Source: Knufia peltigerae (taxonomy: Eukaryota > Ascomycota > Eurotiomycetes > Chaetothyriales > Trichomeriaceae). Taken from it: a stretch of 64,000 nucleotides of DNA. Of this stretch, positions 8,225 to 16,527 are shown piece after piece (the stretch's first letter is position 1; each line of letters opens with the position of its first letter). The DNA lies in NCBI GenBank assembly GCA_030247855.1, contig JAPDRN010000136.1:22272-86271 (forward strand). Reading direction: 5' to 3'. A program made the translations under genes and the position numbers. The notes beneath the pieces are model-generated. The model made no database searches. It was given only the letters and a program-made list of their open reading frames with translations, and was not told the origin of the DNA.

Positions 8225-8616
8225 TGAGCATTTCGCTGTTTCTCGAGGTCGAAGCCGGTGCCGACCTCGATGCCGTTCTGCGTGCCCTGGATTCGATCCG
8301 GGCCGAGTACTCCAACGGCATTGACGGTTTGCATGGGTATTTTCCAGCGTCCAACACCGGCTTCGGGTTCGGCATGGTCGATCCGCCGGAGGCTGTCGTA
8401 GCCGAAGGAGTTGAAGCCGAGTGGAGGGTTGGACTGCTCGGCTCGTTTCATTTCCGCGCGAGCGGATTTGAAAGCGCCTGGGAGGAAATCTGCTGTTTCA
8501 TCAGGTGTTACGCCGCGACGTGCGGGTTCCGGTTTGTGCTCTCGTTCCAGTTCGAGAGCATCTATGCAGCAAGGCTCGGGCAGGATCTGGTCTGCACTGG
8601 GCCCGCTGCGTCGTAA
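8224..8616 (+). CDS. Hypothetical protein coupled to the TolA-like gene
   Basis: The product is 130 residues and begins at an ATG sharing one base with the preceding stop codon. The N-terminus (MSISLFLEVEAGADLDAVLR) suggests a ferredoxin-like alpha/beta start. The centre has GFGFGMVDPPEAVV and the C-terminus has CCFIRCYAATCGFRFVLSF with four Cys. No signal peptide is seen. Small acidic proteins of this style are common as immunity or accessory genes in islands, but I recognise no family. It is the last gene of the accessory region. Confidence 0.5.
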   Translation: MSISLFLEVEAGADLDAVLRALDSIRAEYSNGIDGLHGYFPASNTGFGFGMVDPPEAVVAEGVEAEWRVGLLGSFHFRASGFESAWEEICCFIRCYAATCGFRFVLSFQFESIYAARLGQDLVCTGPAAS

Positions 8617-8765
8617 TGCCGCATGACGGGGGCGATCCCGGTTCGATCTCGTTTTTTCTGCATGTATCGATATGCCTTCTGGATATAGAGCATCTGTGGG
8701 TTGACTGATTTCACACCTGTCTGCACAGTTTCAGAGTTTTGGATCGATATAATAAAATCGGCCCA

Positions 8766-8790
8766 TAAAGTTTCCCTTGCCCGTGCCGCC
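8766..8790 (+). promoter_or_regulatory. Possible sigma-28 (FliA) promoter of the chemoreceptor gene
   Basis: TAAA (8766-8769), a 15-nt spacer and GCCG (8785-8788) match the conserved parts of the FliA consensus TAAA-N15-GCCGNTAA. The last four positions (CCAC) do not match. It lies 33 bp upstream of a methyl-accepting chemotaxis gene, the expected kind of target. Confidence 0.35.
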
Positions 8791-8822
8791 ACCGATATAG
8801 GGCCACGATCAAGGGAATTGAG

Positions 8823-11045
8823 ATGCTCGCCTTACGCAACCTCCGTGTGGGATCCCGGCTTTCTGCCGGCTTCGGTCTGCTGTTGCTGTTCATCATGGCC
8901 ATCGTCGGCCTGGTGTTGTACGGAAACCATTTGAAGTCCGCCCAGTTCGAGAAAGTGGTGGGCGTGAACATGGTCAAGATGCGGTTGTTGAACGACATGC
9001 TCGATACCAACAACGCGGTGCTGATGCATCGCCGCCTGATGGTGATCAAGCGCGGCGAGGAGTTCGACAAGGATTACCAGCGGGCGCAGGAACTGAGCCG
9101 CACCTACGATGGAATCTGGGACAAGTACGTCAAGATTCCCCGCGATGCCACCGGCGATACGCTCGTGGCGCAGATCGCGGCGGCACGCAAGGCGACCGAT
9201 GTGTCCACTCAGCAATTGCACGAGCGGATGAAGGCGGGCGACTACGACGGTGCAGCCACCGAGCTGCTGGCCGAGCACGGTCTGGCCACCGCCTGGAATG
9301 GAGCGATCTCCAGCCTGCTGCGGCACCAGGAAGCCCTGACCGAACGCAGCCGTGAGGAATATCGCGCCACGGAAGAGTGGACGGGAACCCTGTCCATCGC
9401 CTTCGGTGTGCTCAGCCTGATCCTCGGTGCACTGGCTGCGTGGGCGATCACCCGCAGCCTGACCCGGCCCTTGGCGGGTGCGGTGAAGCTGGCCGATGGC
9501 ATCGCCAACGGTCGCCTGGACAATGTCATCGATGCCTCGGGCAACGACGAGGTGACCCAGTTGCTGAAGTCCATGCAGCGCATGCAGGGGCAGCTGCAGG
9601 CGGTGATGGCCGCGCAGGGCGAGATGGCGCGGCAGCATGATGACGGCAGCCTGGGCTATCGCATGGACGAGAGCGCCTTTCCCGGCGACTACGGGCGCAT
9701 GGTGCATGACACCAACGCGCTGGTGGGCTCGCACGTGCAGGTGCAGAACCGCTTGATCGAGGTGATGAAGCACTACGCGCGCGGCGACCTGTCGGTGGAC
9801 ATGGATCGCCTGCCGGGCGAGAAGGCGGCGATCACCCAGGCGATGGATGAGACCAAATCGAGTCTGTCGGCCATCAACGGCGAGATCCGCCGGCTGGCCA
9901 CAGCCGCGGCCGCAGGCGACTTCAGCCTGCGTGGCGACGAAACACGCTTCGAGCATGATTTCGGCGACATGGTGACCGGACTGAACCGGTTGATGCAGAC
10001 CACCGACGAGAACCTGGTGCAGGTGTCGAGTCTATTGCAGGCGATCTCACGTGGCGATCTGACCGTACGCATGCAGGGCGATTTCCACGGTGTGTTCGCA
10101 CGCATGCGCGACGACTGCAATGCCACCGTCGAGCAGCTCACCCAGATCGTCGGCCGCATCCAGGCCAGTGCATCCAGCATCAATCTGGCAGCGGGGGAAA
10201 TCGCCTCGGGCAATACCGATCTGTCGCGGCGTACCGAGCAGCAGGCGGCCAATCTGGAAGAAACGGCGGCGTCGATGGAGGAACTGACCTCCACGGTGAA
10301 GCAGAACGCCGAACACGCGCGCCAGGCCAATCAGCTGGCGATCGGTGCACATGGGGTGGCCTCGCAGGGCGGCGAGGTGGTGGGGCAGGTCGTGACCACC
10401 ATGAGCGCCATCGAAGCGTCGTCGAAGAAGATCGCCGAGATCATCAGCGTGATCGATGGCATCGCTTTCCAGACCAACATCCTGGCGCTCAATGCCGCCG
10501 TGGAAGCCGCGCGTGCGGGTGAGCAGGGCAGGGGCTTTGCTGTGGTGGCCAGCGAGGTGCGCACCTTGGCACAGCGCTCGTCGGGTGCGGCCAAGGAGAT
10601 CAAGGGCCTGATCGAAGAGTCCGTGGGCAAGGTCTCCGACGGCTCGGCGCTGGTGCGTCAGGCGGGCACGACGATGGGCGAGATCGTCGCGTCGGTGCAG
10701 CGGGTGACCGACATCATGGCCGAGATCTCGGCGGCCTCGCAGGAGCAGAGCTCGGGCATCGAGCAGGTCAATCAGACCGTGATGCAGATGGACGAAACCA
10801 CCCAGCAGAATGCTGCGCTGGTGGAAGAGGCCAGCGCTGCAGCACGTTCGATGGAGGAGCAGGCCAACCTGTTGGCCGAAGCGGTGTCGGTGTTCCGCAC
10901 CGGGGCTTCGGTGGCGGCGGCAGCGGTCCGACCGATGCTGGCCGCGGTCGCCGCAAGCGTGCCGCCGGTGCGTCGCGTGACCGGCGTGCCGCCGCGCATC
11001 GCCCCGTCGCTTGCTGCCAACACGGGTGGGTGGGAAGAGTTCTAA
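8823..11045 (+). CDS. Methyl-accepting chemotaxis protein
   Basis: This is a 740-residue membrane chemoreceptor that signals through CheW/CheA. TM1 is at about 13-33, a periplasmic four-helix-type ligand domain follows to about 185, and TM2 is at about 186-208. A HAMP domain comes next, then further HAMP-like repeats (about 260-430), and a long cytoplasmic coiled coil. The conserved signalling tip (DGIAFQTNILALNAAVEAAR) sits near residue 550. The C-terminus ends GGWEEF, which fits the xWxxF pentapeptide used to tether CheR/CheB, so this receptor probably recruits its own methylation enzymes. A perfect terminator follows at 11061. The ligand cannot be told from the sequence. Confidence 0.95.
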   Translation: MLALRNLRVGSRLSAGFGLLLLFIMAIVGLVLYGNHLKSAQFEKVVGVNMVKMRLLNDMLDTNNAVLMHRRLMVIKRGEEFDKDYQRAQELSRTYDGIWDKYVKIPRDATGDTLVAQIAAARKATDVSTQQLHERMKAGDYDGAATELLAEHGLATAWNGAISSLLRHQEALTERSREEYRATEEWTGTLSIAFGVLSLILGALAAWAITRSLTRPLAGAVKLADGIANGRLDNVIDASGNDEVTQLLKSMQRMQGQLQAVMAAQGEMARQHDDGSLGYRMDESAFPGDYGRMVHDTNALVGSHVQVQNRLIEVMKHYARGDLSVDMDRLPGEKAAITQAMDETKSSLSAINGEIRRLATAAAAGDFSLRGDETRFEHDFGDMVTGLNRLMQTTDENLVQVSSLLQAISRGDLTVRMQGDFHGVFARMRDDCNATVEQLTQIVGRIQASASSINLAAGEIASGNTDLSRRTEQQAANLEETAASMEELTSTVKQNAEHARQANQLAIGAHGVASQGGEVVGQVVTTMSAIEASSKKIAEIISVIDGIAFQTNILALNAAVEAARAGEQGRGFAVVASEVRTLAQRSSGAAKEIKGLIEESVGKVSDGSALVRQAGTTMGEIVASVQRVTDIMAEISAASQEQSSGIEQVNQTVMQMDETTQQNAALVEEASAAARSMEEQANLLAEAVSVFRTGASVAAAAVRPMLAAVAASVPPVRRVTGVPPRIAPSLAANTGGWEEF

Positions 11046-11060
11046 GCCGGGTGGGAGACG

Positions 11061-11097
11061 GCGCCCATCGCGATGCTGGTCGCGATGGGCGCATTTT
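11061..11097 (+). terminator. Intrinsic terminator of the chemoreceptor gene
   Basis: The 13-bp arms GCGCCCATCGCGA (11061-11073) and TCGCGATGGGCGC (11080-11092) pair perfectly around TGCTGG and are followed by ATTTTTG. Confidence 0.9.
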
Positions 11098-11205
11098 TGT
11101 TTCCTGAACCGATGATGGCCGCTCAACCCTCGGCGACGTGGATTTCACCTGCAGTTGCCACCCGCAGGCAGACACTTGCGCCATACCGGAGCACAGGAGA
11201 TGGCC

Positions 11206-11568
11206 ATGAAGACCTCGACCCGATTGATGGTGCTGGGCACCCTGCTGGCGGCCTCGTCCGTCGCTGGCGCACAGAATTACGGCCCGCGTGATGAAGGGCG
11301 CAAGTTCAACGATGGCAGCCGCGTGGTCTGCAAGAACGTGGAAGTGCAGCGCAATACCCGCGATCCCAACCGCATCACCGGCACCGCTACCGGCGCCGTG
11401 GTCGGTGGTCTGCTGGGCAACCAGGTAGGCGGCGGCAACGGCAAGAAGCTGGCAACCGTTGCCGGTGCCGTGGCGGGCGGCGCAGCCGGCCGGCAGATCC
11501 AGGGCAACCATCAGCAGAAGACCGGCGACCGTGTGGTCGAGCGCCGTTGTGAGCGCGTCTACCGCTGA
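11206..11568 (+). CDS. Glycine-zipper 2TM-domain envelope protein
   Basis: This 120-residue exported protein belongs to the glycine-zipper group related to SlyB/OmpA-like outer-membrane proteins. I chose ATG 11206 because AGGAG lies 6 nt upstream; an ATG at 11200 directly abuts it. A signal peptide covers about residues 1-22 (ending VAGAQN). Residues about 60-100 carry the glycine zipper (GTATGAVVGGLLGNQVGGG, then AGAVAGGAAGRQI), which is expected to form a helical membrane hairpin. Two Cys (VVCKNVE and ERRCERV) flank it. The role is likely envelope integrity, by family only. It is monocistronic, with a terminator at 11607. Confidence 0.85.
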   Translation: MKTSTRLMVLGTLLAASSVAGAQNYGPRDEGRKFNDGSRVVCKNVEVQRNTRDPNRITGTATGAVVGGLLGNQVGGGNGKKLATVAGAVAGGAAGRQIQGNHQQKTGDRVVERRCERVYR

Positions 11569-11606
11569 TCCCCCATGCGATAACCCCTTCCACACTGCTG
11601 TACCCC

Positions 11607-11636
11607 GAACGCCGGCCCTGTGCCGGCGTTCTTCGT
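11607..11636 (+). terminator. Intrinsic terminator of the glycine-zipper gene
   Basis: GAACGCCGGC and GCCGGCGTTC are perfect 10-bp arms around CCTGT, followed by TTCGTTTC. Confidence 0.8.
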
Positions 11637-11690
11637 TTCAGGCCCACTCCTTCCTTGGAGCATCCCGTTCTGGTAGGCGCCGGAGCCATA

Positions 11691-11765
11691 AAAAGGGGAC
11701 GGAGGGGATTAAGTCGCTTTCTCCCTCTCCGTGCCAGTTACGACTTAATCCCCTCCGTCCCCTTT
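11691..11765. repeat. Long inverted-repeat intergenic element, copy 1
   Basis: The left arm 11691-11716 (begins AAAAGGGGACGG, ends TTAAGTCG) and the right arm 11741-11765 are perfect reverse complements over 25 bases, separated by 24 bp. A second copy with the same arms and a different core is at 54550. The right arm overlaps the 3' end of the permease gene on the minus strand and supplies its last codons and stop. Confidence 0.9.
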
Positions 11766-12865
11766 GGGCTGTGCAGGCGCCAGAGGGCGAGGGCGCCGTA
11801 CAGCACCAGCAGCACGGCCAGGGTGATCAGTTCGTGGCTGACCTCGGCGAGGCTGGCGTCCATCTGGTTCAGGCGCACCATCACGTTGATGCCGGAGGTG
11901 GTCGGCAGCAGCTGCGCCAGCCACACCAGTGGGCGTGGGGTCATCACCGCCGGCCACGACAGGCTGGCCAGGAAGAACAGCGGGATGGAGGTGGCGATGA
12001 TGTACTGGAAGGCGCGTTCGCGGGTGCGGAAGAAGCTGCCGACGAACAGGCCGAACGCTACCGTGGCAGCGATGAACAGCGTACCGCCCAGTAGTTGCCC
12101 GAGCGGGTTGCCGCCACGCGGATAGTCCTGCACCCAGGCGGTGAAGCCGGCGTACCAGAACAGCCCGAACAGCCCGATCAGGCCGAAGCCGAGGGCCATG
12201 CCGGTCAGGGTGGGCAGGTCGAACTGCAGGCGCCGGCCGAGCACCAGGCGGCGACCGCCTAGCAGCACGCCGATGCCCATCAGCAGCGTCTGGTGCACGA
12301 TCAGTTCGGCCACGCCGGGCACGATCGCGCTGCCGTAGCCTTCCTGCGTGTTGAACAGCGGCCGCTGCACGAGGGTGACCGGTGGTGCCTGAGGCGCGCC
12401 CATGAACGCGGCCTGGGTGATCGCTGCTTCGCGGCCGAACGCACCCAGTGCATCTGCCACGCTGCCCAGCACCCAGCTTGCGCGGCCGAGATAGGCGCCA
12501 TTGCCGAGCAGTACCAGCTTGGCCGGATGGCCACGCAGGATGTCGCGTTCCAGGTTGGCCGGGATCAGCACGATGCCTTCGGCATGACCTGCCTCCAGCT
12601 GTGCACGCGCTTCCTGCAGGTCGGCCGGTTGCCCGACCACATGGGCCACGCGCAGCGAATCGAGCTTGCGCAGCAGTTCGCGGCTGGTCGCGCTGTGGTC
12701 TTCATCGACCACCAGCACGGGCAGGTTGCCGGCTACCTGGTGGCGATAGGCGGCGGGGTAGAAGAACGAGTACAGGATCACCGCGCCGACCATCACCACG
12801 ATCGCATAGCGGTCGCAGAGCACGGCAAGCAGGGTCTGCCGCAGGCTGTGCCAGATCCTGCTCAT
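11738..12865 (-). CDS. ABC-2 type permease (YhhJ-like), second of a pair
   Basis: This 375-residue inner-membrane protein starts at an ATG overlapping the stop of the upstream permease (ATGA). It has one N-terminal TM (about 17-37) and a periplasmic domain (about 45-190, with LPVLVVDEDHSATSRELLRK). Five or six C-terminal TMs follow, the ABC2_membrane_3/YhhJ layout. The C-terminus ends SPKGTEGIKS, and these codons plus the TAA stop lie inside the inverted repeat at 11691, so the natural tail was replaced or extended by the repeat. It belongs to the operon 16443-11738 (TolC-like, HlyD-like, two permeases). No ATP-binding gene is adjacent. Confidence 0.85.
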   Translation of the reverse strand: MSRIWHSLRQTLLAVLCDRYAIVVMVGAVILYSFFYPAAYRHQVAGNLPVLVVDEDHSATSRELLRKLDSLRVAHVVGQPADLQEARAQLEAGHAEGIVLIPANLERDILRGHPAKLVLLGNGAYLGRASWVLGSVADALGAFGREAAITQAAFMGAPQAPPVTLVQRPLFNTQEGYGSAIVPGVAELIVHQTLLMGIGVLLGGRRLVLGRRLQFDLPTLTGMALGFGLIGLFGLFWYAGFTAWVQDYPRGGNPLGQLLGGTLFIAATVAFGLFVGSFFRTRERAFQYIIATSIPLFFLASLSWPAVMTPRPLVWLAQLLPTTSGINVMVRLNQMDASLAEVSHELITLAVLLVLYGALALWRLHSPKGTEGIKS

Positions 12866-14049
12866 GCGCCGGCCCCGGCGGGTTGCGCGGCCTGCGGCGT
12901 GCGCGCGAACGCCAGCAGGCGCCAGCCGCCGATGCCGCCAGCGACCAGGATCATCAGCAACAGCGTGGCCAGCGGCCATAGCGACACTGCCAACGGCGAG
13001 CCGATGAACTGCTGCTGGGTCTGCAGCTTGATGTAGGCGCTGAGCGGCAGCAGCAGATGCCAGACGCGGGTGAACAACGGCGCGTCGATCACCGGGAACG
13101 TGGCGCTGGAAAAGGCCAGCGCGGTGCCGATGCTCAGGCCCACTGCGGACAGGGCCGTGCCCATGTCGCGGGTAACGCCGACGAAGAACAGGGCATACGC
13201 CGCGGTGGCCAGGTAGAACAGTGGCTGTGCGAGCAGCAGCAGAACCACACTGCCCGCGATGCCGTCGCCGCGCAGCCAGGCCAGGTAGGCTGCGCCCAGC
13301 GCACCGTACAACGAGAACAGCAGGACATAGGGCAGCACCTTGCCGGCAATGGCCGACCACGGCGCGTGGCCCAGCCAGGCGGGCAGGGTGCCGTCGCGGA
13401 TTTCGCGGCCGAGGCTGCCGGCCACCGCCAGCGCGAGTACCAGCGACAGTACCGCCGGGAAGATCAGCGGCAGCAGGAACAGCTCGTAGCTGCGTGCCGG
13501 ATTGAACAGGATGTCCGACTGCACCGCGATGGGCGCGGCACGCAGCTTGCCCGGCCCGACCTGCAGGCCGATGCGTTCGCGCAGCAGGCGCGCGTTCCAC
13601 GCCGATACCGCGTCGCCGATATCACGCGCGGCGGACTGGCCGGTGGTCATGTAGGTGGCGTTGTAATAGGAAAATACCGTGCCTTGCCGGCCGCGCAACG
13701 CCTGGCGGGTCACATCGCGCGGCACCAGCACCACCGCGAACACCTGCAGCTGGCGCAGCTGCATGCGTGCCTCATCCATATCGGCCGGTTGGCTTGTGAT
13801 GCGTACACCGGGGCTGGCATCGAGCATGCGCAGCAGCAGGCGGCTGTCGCTGCTGTGATCAAGGTCGACCACGGCAATCGGCACATCGCGCATCACCGAT
13901 GCGGAGAACATCCAGGCCATCACCACCAGCATCAACAGCGGCAGCACGGTGACCAGCGCCAGGTCTGCGCGGTTGCTGCGCAACCGGCGCAGTTCGCGCT
14001 GCCATGAACTGCCGAAGCTGCTGCGGCTGGTGTTCAGTGCTGCGGCCAT
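12862..14049 (-). CDS. ABC-2 type permease, first of a pair
   Basis: This 395-residue inner-membrane component is expected to work with the adaptor and outer-membrane channel upstream. One TM lies at about 33-50, a periplasmic domain follows to about 200 (IAVVDLDHSSDSRLLLRML), and then about five TMs. The periplasmic motif VVDLDHSSDS parallels VVDEDHSATS in the next gene, so the two permeases are diverged paralogues that probably form a heterodimer. Its start overlaps the end of the HlyD-like gene by 16 bp. The export substrate is unknown; family members are linked to drugs and other amphipathic compounds. Confidence 0.85.
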   Translation of the reverse strand: MAAALNTSRSSFGSSWQRELRRLRSNRADLALVTVLPLLMLVVMAWMFSASVMRDVPIAVVDLDHSSDSRLLLRMLDASPGVRITSQPADMDEARMQLRQLQVFAVVLVPRDVTRQALRGRQGTVFSYYNATYMTTGQSAARDIGDAVSAWNARLLRERIGLQVGPGKLRAAPIAVQSDILFNPARSYELFLLPLIFPAVLSLVLALAVAGSLGREIRDGTLPAWLGHAPWSAIAGKVLPYVLLFSLYGALGAAYLAWLRGDGIAGSVVLLLLAQPLFYLATAAYALFFVGVTRDMGTALSAVGLSIGTALAFSSATFPVIDAPLFTRVWHLLLPLSAYIKLQTQQQFIGSPLAVSLWPLATLLLMILVAGGIGGWRLLAFARTPQAAQPAGAGA

Positions 14050-15047
14050 GCGAACAGCACGCTCATGCCGGGGCGGAAGCCCTCGATGCGGCGTACCGGG
14101 CGCACCCGCACTTCGAAGCTGCGCACGTCATAGCCCGATGACTGACGGGTCGTACGCCAGGTAGCGTAGTCGCCCGCGGGATTGATGAAGTAGACCTCGA
14201 ACTCGTCGTCCTTGCCGAGCGCCGGCACGCTGCCACGCAGTTTGCTGCCGACCTTCAGGCCCTGCATCTGCGATTCGCGCAGGTTCATCGACACCCACAT
14301 GCGGTCGATGTCGACCAGGGTGAATACCGGGTAGCCGGCCGGAACCAGTTCGCCCGGGTCGGCCATGCGCTTGTTGATCTCACCGGCCACCGGTGCGCGA
14401 CCTTCGACTTCAACGCGTGCGGCGTTGACTTCCGCCACCGCACCCTGCGCCTGCTGCACCTGGCCTTGTGCGGCACGCTTGTCCTGTTCGCGCGCACCGG
14501 CCAATGCCATGTCGTACTGGGCGCGGGCGGCGTGGGCCAGTTCGCGCGAGCTGGTGGCCTGGGCAGCGGCTTCGTCGCGCTTCTGCCGGGTCATCACCCC
14601 TTCGTTGAACAGGTTCTGCACGCGCTGATAGGTGGCTTCGGCAAGCGTGGCGCCGGCCTCGGCGCGCTTCCAGTTGGCTTCGGCCGCGCGGATGTCTTCG
14701 CTGCGTGCGCCGTCGTTGGCCTTGTCGGCCACCGCCTGCGCCGCGGCCAGCGCGCCGCGCGCCTGCTGTTCCTTGGCGGCTACTTCCGGGCTGTCGAGCA
14801 GGAACAGCACCTGCCCGGTCTGCACGCGATCGCCTTCGCGCACCTTCAGTTCGGCCACGCGCGCGGTGATCTTGGCGGACACGTTGAGGGTGTCGGCGTC
14901 GGCCATGCCCTGGACCTGGTCGGCGGGGCTGCGCCAGGCCAGCCACAGGCCCAGCACCACCGCCACCAGCAGCAGCACCAGCAGAATCGGCCCCAGCCTG
15001 CGCTTGCCCGGGGGCGTCGTCGCTTCGTCGTGCAACACGTCACTCAT
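14034..15047 (-). CDS. HlyD-family periplasmic adaptor (membrane fusion protein)
   Basis: The product is 337 residues. I chose ATG 15047, with a GAGG about 9 nt upstream; a TTG two codons earlier is possible. One N-terminal TM (about 20-38) is followed by a biotinyl-lipoyl half-motif (KVREGDRVQTGQVLFLLDSP). A long Ala/Gln/Arg-rich helical hairpin (about 85-215) comes next, then the second lipoyl half and beta-barrel (VAGEINKRMADPGELVPAG). It bridges the ABC-2 permeases to the TolC-like protein. Eight bases overlap with the upstream TolC-like gene. The hairpin is of the length seen in YhiI/YbhG-type adaptors. Confidence 0.9.
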   Translation of the reverse strand: MSDVLHDEATTPPGKRRLGPILLVLLLVAVVLGLWLAWRSPADQVQGMADADTLNVSAKITARVAELKVREGDRVQTGQVLFLLDSPEVAAKEQQARGALAAAQAVADKANDGARSEDIRAAEANWKRAEAGATLAEATYQRVQNLFNEGVMTRQKRDEAAAQATSSRELAHAARAQYDMALAGAREQDKRAAQGQVQQAQGAVAEVNAARVEVEGRAPVAGEINKRMADPGELVPAGYPVFTLVDIDRMWVSMNLRESQMQGLKVGSKLRGSVPALGKDDEFEVYFINPAGDYATWRTTRQSSGYDVRSFEVRVRPVRRIEGFRPGMSVLFAWPQH

Positions 15048-16443
15048 GATCAATTACCTCGTCTGCACGCCGCCGATGGTCTTCGAAGCGGTCCATCTGT
15101 CCACTCACCTCAAGTAACTGCGCCAAGGCGATATCGTATTGGTAGGCCGCCTGCGCACGTTCGACGCGGGCGCCGCCGAGGCCGAGCCGCGCATCGATCA
15201 CGTCCAGCGAGGTGGCTTGGCCTTCGCGGAAGGCCAGCTCCTGCAGGCGCAGGTTCTCGTCGGCCTGGGCGATGCTGCTGTCCAGCAGCACGAACTGCTG
15301 GCGTGCGGTTTCCAGCTCGTTCCAGGCCTTGCGCACACCCAGCGCGACCTGGTTCTCGGCCTCGCGCAGGCCGGCTTCGGCCTGTTCCTGCTGCGCGCGT
15401 GCAGCGCTGATCTGCGCCGGTCGCGAGTTCGGCGACAGGAAGGTGTACTTCAGGCCGATGCCAAACGCCCAGTCCGGATCGGTCAGCATCTCGTCGCGGC
15501 GACGGAAGTCGTACTGGCCGAACAGGAACACCGTTGGCTTGAGCTTGGCCTGCTGCACGCGCACGCCCTGTTCGGCCTGCGCGACGATCGCCCGCAGGCG
15601 CGCGATCTGCGGCTGCCGTGCCTGCGCGGTGCGCTCGAAGCTGGTGACCGGTTCCAGCGGGGTGCGCTGCACGAACAACGGCGACAACGGCTGCACATCA
15701 CCGCCACTGCGCAGCAGGGTGGCCAGCGCAGCCTTCAGCGTGGCCAGGTCATTGAGCGTCTTCTGGTACTCGCGCTCGGCCTTGTCGCGGGCGACGGTGG
15801 CCTGCAGGCGCTGCGCGCGGGTGGCGAAGCCTTCGCGTTCCAGTTTCTCCGCATCGGACAGGTGGCGATTGAGGCCATCGCGCACGTCGCGGCGCACGAC
15901 CACTGCTTGTTCGGCCAGGCGCTGGCCGAAGTAGGCCTGGGCCAGTTGCACGGTCAGTGACTGCCGCTGCGCTTCGCGCTCGGCGCTGGCCTGTTCGCTG
16001 GCCGCGCCGGCAGCACGCTGTGCGGCGGGAATCAGGCCGCCGGTGTACAGCGGCAGCACGGCGGTGACCACCGGTCGCGTGCGCCAATCGCGTTCGGTGA
16101 ACGACAGCGGCGAGTCGATGCCATAGGCCTCGGCCACCGGTGCCAGTGAGCCCAGCGGCAGGGTCAGTGTCTTCTGGAACTGCAGGCGGCGCACTTCGCC
16201 GGTGATCTCCGGCAGGCGCAGCAGGCGGGTGGCTTCCTGCAGTTCTTCCTTGTTGCGCACGCCGGCATCAGCAGCGGCCAGTGCGTCGGAGACCTGTTCC
16301 AGCCGCTGCCGCGCCTGTTCCCATTCCAGTGCGGGAGGCGCGCTGGTCTGTGCCGCTGCGGCCAGCGGCAGGCTTGCCAGCAAGGCCAGGCCGGCAGCGC
16401 CGAGTGCGCGGTGCATCCTTGTCCGTGGGCAGCTCAGGCGCAT
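15040..16443 (-). CDS. TolC-family outer-membrane efflux protein
   Basis: The product is 467 residues, starting at an ATG with AGGA 5 nt upstream. A signal peptide ends near residue 31 (LPLAAAAQT). The mature protein has two OEP repeats of long helices with Gln/Ala/Arg bias and short beta segments (for example PLYTGGLIPAAQ and LKYTFLSPN), as in TolC-type trimeric channels. It is the first gene of the operon with the HlyD-like adaptor and two permeases and supplies the outer-membrane exit duct. The divergent neighbour is not a matching regulator; the next gene upstream is argP on the same strand, 85 bp away. Confidence 0.9.
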   Translation of the reverse strand: MRLSCPRTRMHRALGAAGLALLASLPLAAAAQTSAPPALEWEQARQRLEQVSDALAAADAGVRNKEELQEATRLLRLPEITGEVRRLQFQKTLTLPLGSLAPVAEAYGIDSPLSFTERDWRTRPVVTAVLPLYTGGLIPAAQRAAGAASEQASAEREAQRQSLTVQLAQAYFGQRLAEQAVVVRRDVRDGLNRHLSDAEKLEREGFATRAQRLQATVARDKAEREYQKTLNDLATLKAALATLLRSGGDVQPLSPLFVQRTPLEPVTSFERTAQARQPQIARLRAIVAQAEQGVRVQQAKLKPTVFLFGQYDFRRRDEMLTDPDWAFGIGLKYTFLSPNSRPAQISAARAQQEQAEAGLREAENQVALGVRKAWNELETARQQFVLLDSSIAQADENLRLQELAFREGQATSLDVIDARLGLGGARVERAQAAYQYDIALAQLLEVSGQMDRFEDHRRRADEVIDHE

Positions 16444-16527
16444 GCCGTTCCTGTAGTGAAGAAGTGGGCAAACGGTAGTGGTCCGCGCGTGAAGCCGGGG
16501 TCTGCGGTGGTCGGGATCATGTTCTTT

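Noticed and set aside
11738..13600. A 620-residue version of the second permease
   Set aside because: The upstream half is out of frame with the first permease gene; the real start is the ATG at 12865 with a 4-bp overlap.
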